This document shows, piece by piece, positions 42,850-49,869 of a stretch of 49,869 nt of DNA (positions within the stretch are counted from its first letter, which is position 1; each line of letters opens with the position of its first letter). The stretch is from Thermoplasmata archaeon. Its GTDB lineage: Archaea > Thermoplasmatota > Thermoplasmata > Thermoplasmatales > Thermoplasmataceae. The notes under the pieces are model-generated. The model was not told the DNA's origin. It ran no database searches and saw nothing but the letters and a program-made list of their open reading frames with translations. The DNA is taken from contig JAJZLW010000060.1 in NCBI GenBank assembly GCA_021850505.1, forward strand, positions 1,717 through 51,585. Reading direction: 5' to 3'. The position numbers were made by a program, and so were the translations under genes.

Positions 42850-43446
42850 ATGGTTGATGGTTCTTCATTGCTGGACCTTAAGGCTGTTGAGGGAGAAAAG
42901 AGCCGTATCGTCAATGATTCCAGTGATCCAGTTTACGAAAAAAGAATTTATTTTTCAGTTTTTCCGTCTGTTATTGGAAACCTGCTTGTTGCGTATATTG
43001 AACATGCTATCCGTATGATTGACATTTCTGATGATGTTGATTTCCTCAGGGATCGAATAAAATCAGAATTTCCTAATTCAGAAAAAGTCGAGATCGCTGG
43101 GAATTCGAAACTGAAGAAAGAAATTGATGCATTTATTTCCGGTGAAGATATTAAATTCAACCTTGAAGTTAAAGGAACCCCATTTGAACTGGATGTCTGG
43201 TCTGCCCTGCTTGATGTACCATACGGCCAGACTGTCAGTTATAGCGAAATAGCCAAAAGGATTGGCAGACCGCGGGCAGTGAGGGCAGTTGCAAATGCAT
43301 GCGCAAAGAATCCGATCCCGTTGATTATTCCCTGTCACAGGATAATCAGAAAATCTGGAGATCTTGGGGGCTATGGTCCGGGCATAGAAAAGAAAATAGC
43401 GCTTCTGGAGATTGAGGGCACTTATACTCCTAAAATTTTAAAATGA
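42850..43446 (+). CDS. ogt: Methylated-DNA--protein-cysteine methyltransferase
   Basis: A 198-residue suicide repair protein that removes alkyl groups from O6-alkylguanine. The acceptor Cys is in LIIPCHRII, preceded by the DNA-binding winged helix (TPFELDVWSALLDVPYGQTVSYSEIAKRIGRPRAVRAVANACAKNP; Arg finger region). The N-terminal domain (about 30-100) is of the variable ribonuclease-H-like type, with roughly 25 extra residues in front. It belongs functionally with the endonuclease III-related glycosylase at 11 kb. Confidence 0.93.
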   Translation: MVDGSSLLDLKAVEGEKSRIVNDSSDPVYEKRIYFSVFPSVIGNLLVAYIEHAIRMIDISDDVDFLRDRIKSEFPNSEKVEIAGNSKLKKEIDAFISGEDIKFNLEVKGTPFELDVWSALLDVPYGQTVSYSEIAKRIGRPRAVRAVANACAKNPIPLIIPCHRIIRKSGDLGGYGPGIEKKIALLEIEGTYTPKILK

Positions 43447-43514
43447 AAATTTGTGCGGAAAAGGATCAATTAGGGAAGTTATTCGTATTTAAAGTGCATT
43501 AAGGATAGTTGATT

Positions 43515-44126
43515 GTGTCTGGAAATAGTATTACATTTACCTTTATACTCACGATCTCAATTATTATTGCTTCTGTGCATATGATTGCACCAGATCACTG
43601 GGCTCCTCTTGCGGCACTTTCAGTGTCAAGGAAATACAGCCGATCCAGGACCTCTAGAATTGCTTTTTTACTGGGCGCCAGCCATGCAGGGATTTCGGTC
43701 GCTGTCGGTGCCCTCGTTGTTCTTTTAGGCCTGATACTGTCATCTTTCTACAGTGATGCTTTATTTATTGCGACTGAAGCCACCCTCATTGTGGTAGCTG
43801 CATATTTTTTACTGAATGGATATTCAGAAAGGAAAGAAACCGGAAAAAGTGAAGTATACGAGAATTCAGTTCTTCTTGTCAGTATTTTCCCTGACTTTGC
43901 CATAATTCCTTTAATGGTCTATGCATTTGCAATGGGATCGCTTAAATTCTCGCTTATAATCATAGTATTTATTCTATCGAGCGCACTTTCCCTTATGATC
44001 GTGACTATTTTAAGCAAAAGGGCGCTTGGCAGGATCATCTCGGGAATAAAACCAAATATCATGGATTATATTATATCTCTGATACTAGTCCTGACCGCGA
44101 TATTCATATATTTTACATCGATCTGA
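43515..44126 (+). CDS. Membrane protein with NicO/RcnA-like HMIAPDH motif
   Basis: A protein of about 203 residues and six hydrophobic helices. The first helix contains SVHMIAPDHWAPL and the second begins with GASHAGISVAVGALV. Paired H-x4-DH and H-x-G-type motifs in helices 1 and 2 are a trait of the nickel/cobalt exporter (NicO/RcnA) and LysE-related families. Metal transport is therefore possible, but similarity is limited to these motifs. The start is GTG 43515, 8 nt after an AAGGAT site; a TTG at 43509 is too close to that site. Confidence 0.65.
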   Translation: MSGNSITFTFILTISIIIASVHMIAPDHWAPLAALSVSRKYSRSRTSRIAFLLGASHAGISVAVGALVVLLGLILSSFYSDALFIATEATLIVVAAYFLLNGYSERKETGKSEVYENSVLLVSIFPDFAIIPLMVYAFAMGSLKFSLIIIVFILSSALSLMIVTILSKRALGRIISGIKPNIMDYIISLILVLTAIFIYFTSI

Positions 44127-44250
44127 TAACTATATTCAAAAGGTCTCAATTTTATGAAGAGTGAAGATCATAGCTGAATTTACATTTGCTCACTTGAAAT
44201 CCAAAAATCTTGCCAAAATTAAATATGTTTTTTTGATTACCCGTCCAAGA

Positions 44251-44335
44251 GCAGGGGTTGTCGAGATTGGTCAAAGGCGCCAGATTGAGGGTCTGGTTCC
44301 GTAGGGATACGTGGGTTCAAATCCCATCCCCTGCA
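44251..44335 (+). tRNA. tRNA-Leu (anticodon GAG)
   Basis: An 85-nt class II tRNA. The acceptor GCAGGGG (44251-44257) pairs with CCCCTGC (44328-44334); A44335 is the discriminator and CCA is not encoded. The anticodon stem CCAGA/TCTGG encloses the loop TTGAGGG, so the anticodon is GAG (44287-44289), reading CUC and CUU. A 14-nt variable arm (44297-44310) and the T arm GTGGG-TTCAAAT-CCCAT complete it. No intron. An AT-rich promoter element lies near 44217-44227. Confidence 0.95.
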
Positions 44336-44508
44336 TTCCTCTTCTTCGTGAAAATAAGGTAACAAACCCATCAATGCCTTGAATATTAGACGTTCATTGA
44401 AATCTATTTTCAATATTACTTTTAAACGAAAATTAGACTATTTTTTTAGAAATTTGGGCTCAAAAGAAAATCATTATTATTATATATTGTTTTGTATTCA
44501 ATGGCAGT

Positions 44509-45276
44509 ATGGTTAGAGAGTGCAAGAGATGCGGTGCATTGAATGAAGATGTGCTGGAAAACTGCGTAATATGCGCCGCAATCCTGCCACGTTCAGTTAC
44601 AGCTGAATCAAGAATCAGGATTGACAGAAGAGGAATATTCAGCAGAGGGATAGATTTTATCAGGTATGCTATGCCGCTATTCATTGTAGAGGAAATTCTT
44701 TACATTGTTGTTTCGCCGTTTCAGGTCAATCTTCTTTTTAACAAGTTTTCACCTTATTACAGCTCAGGCGTTGTCGACTCCTCAAAGCTTGCATCGTCGA
44801 TACCGCTTCTTTCTTACACTTTAATTGCAATGATTGCGATTTCAATCGTTGCATTCATTCTTATGCGGAAAGGTTTCTCTATGATGAGGATCATAGATTC
44901 TGAATACAAGACAGGTGTAACCGGCACGTATCTCCTGTTTGTTGGCCTTATCATCCTGATACCGGGCACATTAGAGACTCTCGGTGTGATCCATGGCTAT
45001 TCGGCGTCCGGTTTTGCTCTGTCATATCTATCCTCGAATTACCTTGCGCTCATAGGTGGAGCGGCGCTCCTCATTCTCGGAGGCATATTTGCTTTTATCG
45101 GATATGTAATGGTGTGCCTCGCTATATACAAACTTGGAGCCAGATTTAATTATGGACCGGTTAAAATTGGTGGCGTCTTGCTGTTTCTATTATCATTCCT
45201 TGGAGGGATAGTACTGCTTTTCTCACTGAGGACATTAAGATCAAAAATACTTGGGGTCAAGGAAGAGTTTTCCTGA
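44509..45276 (+). CDS. Membrane protein with N-terminal zinc ribbon (DUF973-like)
   Basis: A 255-residue protein. C5-K-R-C8 and C19-V-I-C22 form a four-Cys zinc ribbon at the N terminus. Five to six hydrophobic helices follow (about 52-72, 98-119, 139-160, 175-212 and 222-240). The last two helices (GGIFAFIGYVMVCLAIYKLGARFNYGPVKIGGVL) look like DUF973 proteins of Sulfolobales and Thermoplasmatales. Function unknown. The TGA stop overlaps a short palindrome (45273-45285). It is convergent with nrdB. Confidence 0.75.
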   Translation: MVRECKRCGALNEDVLENCVICAAILPRSVTAESRIRIDRRGIFSRGIDFIRYAMPLFIVEEILYIVVSPFQVNLLFNKFSPYYSSGVVDSSKLASSIPLLSYTLIAMIAISIVAFILMRKGFSMMRIIDSEYKTGVTGTYLLFVGLIILIPGTLETLGVIHGYSASGFALSYLSSNYLALIGGAALLILGGIFAFIGYVMVCLAIYKLGARFNYGPVKIGGVLLFLLSFLGGIVLLFSLRTLRSKILGVKEEFS

Positions 45277-45320
45277 TCGGATCAGCAGCCGTGATTGCCT
45301 GATTCTAAAAATTGATTTTT
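45273..45320. terminator. Terminator region between the convergent zinc-ribbon and nrdB genes
   Basis: CTGAT-CGG-ATCAG (45273-45285) carries the TGA stop of the plus-strand gene in its left arm. Further on, AAAAAT-TG-ATTTTT (45307-45320) is a symmetric A/T element that gives a T tract on both strands. The latter suits bidirectional termination. Confidence 0.45.
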
Positions 45321-45335
45321 TGAGATTACCTGTTT

Positions 45336-46400
45336 TCACGATGGTGGTTTGAGATTGTCAAATTTCATAGAACCGCCAAATTTCTGGTAGTTGGTTACCT
45401 TTCTCTCAAAAAAGTCTGTTTTCGTGGAATTCATTGCTGCATAGGTGTCGACCCACGGCATCGGATGCTTTATGTTCCCGTAAGGTGAACCAAGACCAAT
45501 GGCCTCTGCCCTGAGATTGCCGAGATACTTGATATACGATTCAATGATTGAATCTGACAGCCCGAGAATCTGGTTCCTTGTCACATATTTGCCCCATGAT
45601 ATTTCATGATCCACTGCAGTTTTCAGCATAGATAATAATTCAGCCTTGATATCGGCATCAAACCATTCCGGATTCTCTTCCTGAAGTGTCCTCAGGATAT
45701 GTGTGAACAGGGCAAGGTGAGTGTTTTCATCCCTTTGTATCAACCTTATCAGGCTCACTGTGCCACCCATTTTGTCCTGCCTGCCAAGTGAATAAAAGAA
45801 TGCAAAACCACTGTAGAAATATATTCCCTCAAGCAGGTAGTCTGCCATGCATGATCGGATGAATGCCTTCTCGTTGGGATTATCAATAAATTCCTGGTAC
45901 TGATCGGTTATGAATTTATTTCTTGTCAGAAGGATGCTGTCGTCCTTCCACATTGTATAGACTTCATCCCGTGTCAGTGAATCCACAACCGACGTTAGAA
46001 GATAGTCATAACTCTGCGCATGAATTGTTTCAAAGAAAGCCTGTGTCTTGAGGCAGGCAACAACCTCAGGGGCCGTAATGTACAGGGCAAGTGCGCCTAG
46101 GTTGTCTACCTGGATGCTGTCAAGAAAGATGAGAAATGCAAGTGTCTTCTTGTAAGCGGATTGCTCGTATTCCGTGAGCTTTGGAAACTGCCTCTTATCA
46201 TCACCGAGGGGGATCTCGTCCGGTATCCAGAAGAACTGCCTCATTTTCCTGTAAAGCTGCTCTGCCCAGGAATATTTACAGTTAGCAAACTCTATCAGGT
46301 TAGTGGATTTACCTCCGACAAGTCTCTGCTGACCAAGTTCCCTTGTACCATCAGGATTGAATAGAAGTTTTTTCTGAAGTTTCTCGCTTATGCCTGGCAT
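45336..46400 (-). CDS. nrdB: Ribonucleotide reductase class I beta subunit (R2)
   Basis: A 354-residue radical-generating subunit. All di-metal ligands and the radical residue are present: D94, E124, H127, Y131, E191, E225 and H228 (in FLDSIQ, FFETIHAQSY, LLEGIYFY and RDENTH). The C-terminal tail beyond HPMPWVDTY (about 30 residues) with its Tyr is intact for docking on R1. The start overlaps the nrdA stop by 13 bp, so the subunits are translated together. The second R2-like gene at 48.8 kb aligns with it without gaps through the metal-site region, but lacks most of these residues. Confidence 0.95.
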   Translation of the reverse strand: MPGISEKLQKKLLFNPDGTRELGQQRLVGGKSTNLIEFANCKYSWAEQLYRKMRQFFWIPDEIPLGDDKRQFPKLTEYEQSAYKKTLAFLIFLDSIQVDNLGALALYITAPEVVACLKTQAFFETIHAQSYDYLLTSVVDSLTRDEVYTMWKDDSILLTRNKFITDQYQEFIDNPNEKAFIRSCMADYLLEGIYFYSGFAFFYSLGRQDKMGGTVSLIRLIQRDENTHLALFTHILRTLQEENPEWFDADIKAELLSMLKTAVDHEISWGKYVTRNQILGLSDSIIESYIKYLGNLRAEAIGLGSPYGNIKHPMPWVDTYAAMNSTKTDFFERKVTNYQKFGGSMKFDNLKPPS

Positions 46401-48691
46401 GATTCACATTCCTCCTTTACAGGTTCCTCCTCCTTGGTGAAGTTCCTGAAATAATATATCGTCTTTACACCGAGTTTCCAGGCATTGTAATAAAGATTCA
46501 GGAATGATGTCTCGTCCATGGTCTCAGTGGCATATAAGTTAAGGGACTGTGACTGATCAAGATGTCTCTGCCTTGCCGCCGCTGCCTTTATGCTCCACTC
46601 CTGATCGATAGAATGCGCCTCCTTGTATAGGTGAATATTATCCATATTCAGGTCAGGGGCCACTCTCTTAATAATAAATCCCTTCTTCTCCTCGGTGAAG
46701 ACTGGCTTGAATATTGGATCAACAGTAGCGGTCGACCCTGCAATCACGCTCGTGCTTCCGGTTGGTGCTATTGCCATTAGATATCCATTTCTGATCCCTT
46801 TTTCCCTTACATCAGAAGCAAGTTTGGTCCATTTCCAGTCATTATAGTTTCTCATTTCGAAATAATCGCCGGTTTCCCAGTCGCTTCCTTTAAAGAGCGG
46901 ATACGCGCCCCTTTCAGCAGCCAGATCGCAACTCGCGCGTATAGCATGATAATTTATCTCCTCAAACAACCTGTCTGCAAATTTGACGTGTTCCTCTGAC
47001 TCCCAGTCTATTCCATTCTGAACGAGAAGCTGGTGATACCCTGATACACCTATACCTATAGCCCTGTATTTCATGTTTGTGACTGTTGCCTGAGGCACTG
47101 GAAGGTTGTTAAGCGTAATCACATTGTCAAGCATCCTTACCTGCACAGGAATCACCTCAGAGAGAAGATCAGGTGTGTTGGTTCTTCCAAGGTTTATGGA
47201 TGAAAGGTTGCAAACAACCATGTCTCCAACCTTGAATTTTGAAACAATTTCACCATCAACCTGAGTGTTTGAAGTTCTGATGGTTGAAGACTGGTTCTGC
47301 GTTATCTCAGTACAAAGATTGGAGGAGTAAATCATTCCAGTGTGCTTGTTGGGATTCAACCTGTTAACAGTGTCACGGTTCATTATGAATGGCCCGCCGG
47401 ATTCATAAAGACTCTTCAGAATTAAACCCATCAGCTCAAGGGAATTTATTTCTACCTTTGAAATAGAACCGTCCTGAATACATTCATGATAGCGCTTATT
47501 GAAATCATCGCCCCATGAATCCTCCAGAGCCCAGCCCTTTTTAGTACGGATTTCATGTGGATCCATGAGATACCATTTCTCTCCTTTTGACAGTGTTTCA
47601 TAGAAAATGTCTGGAACGCACAGACCCGGGAAGACGTCGTGGGCCTTTCTCCTTTCATCCCCGTTATTTGTCTTGAGATCGAGGAAATCTATGACGTCCT
47701 TGTGCCAGATGTCAAGCCAAATGCTCACTGCACCAGCTCTCTGTCCCAGTTGATTGACCGATACAGCAGTATCATTATAAAGACGTACCCACGGTATAAC
47801 TCCGCTTCCCACACCCGCATAGTCTCGAATCGAGCTTCCAAGTGCCCTTACGTGCCCGAGATATACGCCCATTCCACCACCGTTCTGCGATATTTTTGCA
47901 AAGGATGTTAAACCATCGAATATCCCTGATATTGAGTCGTCGGGAGTATCTATAAAACAAGAGCTGAGCTGACCACTCGGTCTTCTGGCCTGCGCGAGTG
48001 TGGGGGTAGCCATTGTTATGTAAAGGTTGGAAAGCACTTCGTAAAACTTGAGGGCCCAGTACACCCTTGATTCAGGTTTCTCAGCCAGTGCAAGATATAT
48101 CGAAACTCCCATGAATGTATCCTGCGGGAGCTCAAACCATTTCCCGTCTTTTGAATGGATGGAATATCTGTCTATAAGATGTTTAAGCCCCGGGTAGCTC
48201 AGAAGCAGATCCCTTTCCGGTATGATAGCCTTTTCAAACATATCAAAATCCATTTCAGTATATTCGTTTAGAACGCGACCGTCGTATCTTCCTTCATCCA
48301 CTAGCTTACTTACGAGACTCCTGAAATTACCATACGGGCTGCCTCGTTGAAGTGAGGATTCCTTGTAAAGATGATGCAAAAGCAATCTTGCAGCTACAAA
48401 AGTCCAGTCGGGATATTTTATAGAGACCTTCTCGTTTGCAACCTTAATCAGAGTTTCTTGTATGGTTTTAGTCGAGATTCTGTCAGTAAAGTGTATCTGG
48501 GAGTCAAGTTCGAGTTCCATTGGATCAACAGACAAACCATTGCAAGCTTTTGTTATGACGGCCCTTATTTTTGTTATGTCAATCGGTACTTCCCTGCCTT
48601 CTCTGTTAATCACCTTAGTTGGTTTCATTATAAATTCCAAGACATTCACCTCTTTACACGTTCCGAAATCCCCGGTATTTAGGCTGGGCAT
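46388..48691 (-). CDS. nrdA: Ribonucleotide reductase class I alpha subunit (R1)
   Basis: The catalytic subunit that reduces ribonucleotides, 767 residues as drawn. An N-terminal ATP cone (about 24-110, KVINREGREVPIDITKIRAVI) implies allosteric control by ATP/dATP. Active-site residues are C245 (SSCF), N458-x-C460-x-E462 (NLCTEI) and C494 (VVCNLSS), plus the C-terminal redox pair C762-x2-C765 and the YYFRNF radical-transfer tyrosines. The ATG at 48691 fits the upstream TATA box. Alternatively a TTG at 48640 follows an AGAGGTGA site, and an ATG at 48628 starts directly before the cone. Confidence 0.95.
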   Translation of the reverse strand: MPSLNTGDFGTCKEVNVLEFIMKPTKVINREGREVPIDITKIRAVITKACNGLSVDPMELELDSQIHFTDRISTKTIQETLIKVANEKVSIKYPDWTFVAARLLLHHLYKESSLQRGSPYGNFRSLVSKLVDEGRYDGRVLNEYTEMDFDMFEKAIIPERDLLLSYPGLKHLIDRYSIHSKDGKWFELPQDTFMGVSIYLALAEKPESRVYWALKFYEVLSNLYITMATPTLAQARRPSGQLSSCFIDTPDDSISGIFDGLTSFAKISQNGGGMGVYLGHVRALGSSIRDYAGVGSGVIPWVRLYNDTAVSVNQLGQRAGAVSIWLDIWHKDVIDFLDLKTNNGDERRKAHDVFPGLCVPDIFYETLSKGEKWYLMDPHEIRTKKGWALEDSWGDDFNKRYHECIQDGSISKVEINSLELMGLILKSLYESGGPFIMNRDTVNRLNPNKHTGMIYSSNLCTEITQNQSSTIRTSNTQVDGEIVSKFKVGDMVVCNLSSINLGRTNTPDLLSEVIPVQVRMLDNVITLNNLPVPQATVTNMKYRAIGIGVSGYHQLLVQNGIDWESEEHVKFADRLFEEINYHAIRASCDLAAERGAYPLFKGSDWETGDYFEMRNYNDWKWTKLASDVREKGIRNGYLMAIAPTGSTSVIAGSTATVDPIFKPVFTEEKKGFIIKRVAPDLNMDNIHLYKEAHSIDQEWSIKAAAARQRHLDQSQSLNLYATETMDETSFLNLYYNAWKLGVKTIYYFRNFTKEEEPVKEECESCQA

Positions 48692-48720
48692 AAAACGTGT
48701 AAAATTTTCAATGTTCTAAC

Positions 48721-48767
48721 TTATAAAAGTTTTATTTGTATCTTATATGTTATCATATCTGATAACA
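48721..48767 (-). promoter_or_regulatory. nrdAB promoter with perfect 8+8 inverted repeat upstream of TATA
   Basis: The minus-strand TATA element CTTTTATAA (48721-48729) lies about 34 nt before the ATG at 48691. About 33 nt further upstream is the perfect repeat TGTTATCA-TATC-TGATAACA (48748-48767). A site just above the TATA/BRE is usual for archaeal activators, though repression is possible. The spacing differs from the bacterial NrdR box. Confidence 0.6.
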
Positions 48768-48811
48768 AATATTGATCATACCTGGTCACCATATTTTGTG
48801 GGACTTGAATT

Positions 48812-49816
48812 TTATCTGTTTTTTAGTTCTGAATAGCCCTCAAACCATGGGATTGGTTGCCCGCCCACACCAGGAAACAAAGGTTCTAACGAAAATTCCT
48901 TTAACACCTTGTTTGTCAGTGCCTGCGTAAATTTCGCCACAACTAGATTGTTTAACCCTGGGATCATGTTTTCTGACAGAAACTGGGTAAAATCTGTCTC
49001 CATATTGGTTATATCCCTCATGAGTTTGACAAGAGAAGTTTTAAGCTCTTGAGAGGTAAGTGCTGGGTTCTCATTTAAAATAGTTAAATACATTCGTATT
49101 AAGATCTGGGCATGCAAATCCAGATCTCTCTGTATTCTTTTTAGTATTTCAGCGGTTGAGGTCATTTTGCCCCTCCGCGTAATTGAATAGACAAGGCTCA
49201 GCTCCGATGGTATGATCACAAGTTGTATTGTTGAAATTGTGGCGAGCCCAAGCAGGAAGTTTTCCACAGTTGGGTTGTTTGTGAATTCAAGAAATCTGAT
49301 GTTGATGTTTTTGTTCCTTTGTCTGAGTCCGTCCTGAGTTCTCCAGCTGTTATAAACTGAATCTATATCTGCCTTGTCTATAGTGCTCCTGAGAATCTGA
49401 GAAAGCGCATAACAGTGATAAGTGGTTTGAGATGTTAATTCACTGACTACTATGGTTGCCTCCGGTGCGCTGAAGTATGGTCCAATTACGTAATAATTTT
49501 CTAGTAGTTCACTTTCCAGGAATACAAGTGAACTGAGTACTCTCTCAAATGTTTTCCTTTCTATTTCTGGTAGGACGGAATGATCCTTTTGATCCTTAGC
49601 AAGATTAAAATTATCGGCTGACCATGATACAGTCTTCAATTCCTGGTAAGCACTGTACAACCAGTCGTATTTCAGTTCCCCTAATTCCATCAGGTTTGTC
49701 TTGCTGCCTGCTATAAGCTTCCTGCGGCTAATCCAACGATCTCCGAGTTCATTGAATAGAACGATTTTCGAGAGCCTTTGATGAAGTGTTAAACCTGCTT
49801 CACTTGGATTTATCAT
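48812..49816 (-). CDS. R2-like ribonucleotide reductase paralogue lacking metal ligands and radical tyrosine
   Basis: A 334-residue protein from the ATG at 49816, preceded by TATA (GGTATAAATT on the plus strand, 49837-49846) and by an AAGGGGAT site; an ATG at 49831 adds five residues. It aligns with NrdB without gaps from about residue 90 to 240 (FLES/FLDS, SAPE/TAPE, RDLDLH/RDENTH). Substitutions at catalytic sites are Asp to E101, Glu to T131, Tyr to L138, Glu to Q198 and Glu to L232; only H134 and H235 remain. It ends shortly after PIPWFEGY and lacks the R1-binding tail. It is probably a non-catalytic homologue, expressed just ahead of nrdAB. Confidence 0.85.
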   Translation of the reverse strand: MINPSEAGLTLHQRLSKIVLFNELGDRWISRRKLIAGSKTNLMELGELKYDWLYSAYQELKTVSWSADNFNLAKDQKDHSVLPEIERKTFERVLSSLVFLESELLENYYVIGPYFSAPEATIVVSELTSQTTYHCYALSQILRSTIDKADIDSVYNSWRTQDGLRQRNKNINIRFLEFTNNPTVENFLLGLATISTIQLVIIPSELSLVYSITRRGKMTSTAEILKRIQRDLDLHAQILIRMYLTILNENPALTSQELKTSLVKLMRDITNMETDFTQFLSENMIPGLNNLVVAKFTQALTNKVLKEFSLEPLFPGVGGQPIPWFEGYSELKNR

Positions 49817-49869
49817 ATATCCCCTTAACATAACAGGTATAAATTTACCCGCAACGAGTTAATCACGAA

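Noticed and set aside
44251..44335. Integration site at tRNA-Leu
   Set aside because: No integrase gene and no repeat of the tRNA 3' end were seen in the window.
1..49869. CRISPR arrays, insertion sequences, prophage or rRNA
   Set aside because: No regularly spaced direct repeats, transposase or phage motifs or rRNA-like stretches were found on reading the sequence and translated frames.

Overview
The window looks like chromosomal DNA of a Thermoplasmatales archaeon (Thermoplasma, Ferroplasma, Cuniculiplasma or a close relative). The strongest marker is a bacterial HU-type DNA-binding protein at 15670-15939 that closely resembles Thermoplasma HTa as I remember it. Other archaeal markers are aIF2 gamma, eS6, a thermosome subunit, a fused Kae1-Bud32 protein, archaeal RPA and a beta-CASP nuclease. 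Many genes have a TATA-like box about 25-30 nt before the start codon (leaderless or nearly so); others carry GGAGG/GAGGTGA ribosome binding sites. I see no transposase, CRISPR array, prophage or rRNA. There is one tRNA, tRNA-Leu(GAG).

Layout. 0-9.2 kb: a methyltransferase, an aldo/keto reductase, histidine ammonia-lyase, a bacterial-type threonyl-tRNA synthetase and an etfA-etfB-fixX-fixC electron-transfer operon. 9.4-15.2 kb: eS6 and aIF2 gamma, an endonuclease III-related glycosylase, Kae1-Bud32 with RdgB, a small membrane protein and spermidine synthase. 15.2-20.6 kb: HTa, both halves of glycine decarboxylase, a secreted sequon-rich protein followed by a truncated signal-peptide ORF, and a hemerythrin-like protein. 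20.6-31.2 kb: a three-gene RPA operon, an MFS transporter, beta-CASP hydrolase, MTA phosphorylase, pyrophosphatase, thermosome, rhodanese, and a small Cys-rich protein with a PadR regulator and a membrane protein. 31.5-40.5 kb: a minus-strand run of eight closely packed genes: membrane protein, secreted phospholipase C/acid phosphatase-family enzyme, diacylglycerol-kinase-like enzyme, SCP2 protein, Fe-alcohol dehydrogenase, aldehyde dehydrogenase, AGPS-like flavoprotein and glycerol-3-phosphate dehydrogenase-like flavoprotein. 40.5-45.3 kb: radical SAM/SPASM protein, sugar-nucleotide epimerase, Ogt, a NicO-like membrane protein, tRNA-Leu and a zinc-ribbon membrane protein. 45.3-49.8 kb: a class I ribonucleotide reductase operon (nrdA-nrdB) and, upstream, a second NrdB homologue.

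How the genes connect. Spermidine synthase makes methylthioadenosine, which the phosphorylase at 25.7 kb removes. The ETF/FixCX set would take electrons from dehydrogenases to quinone and perhaps ferredoxin. The 31.5-40.5 kb run reads as a candidate ether-lipid or lipid-glycerol breakdown module. RPA, Ogt, RdgB, the glycosylase and RNR serve DNA replication, repair and nucleotide pools.

Best candidates for something new: (1) the RNR R2 paralogue at 48812-49816, which has lost the radical tyrosine, three of the six metal ligands and the C-terminal tail, and lies next to an intact nrdAB operon whose promoter carries a perfect 8+8 inverted repeat; (2) the lipid module; (3) hairpins that span stop codons at several genes, strongest at the thermosome gene and the small Cys-rich gene; (4) inverted repeats over or beside the TATA boxes of the RPA, Kae1-Bud32, ogt and padR promoters.
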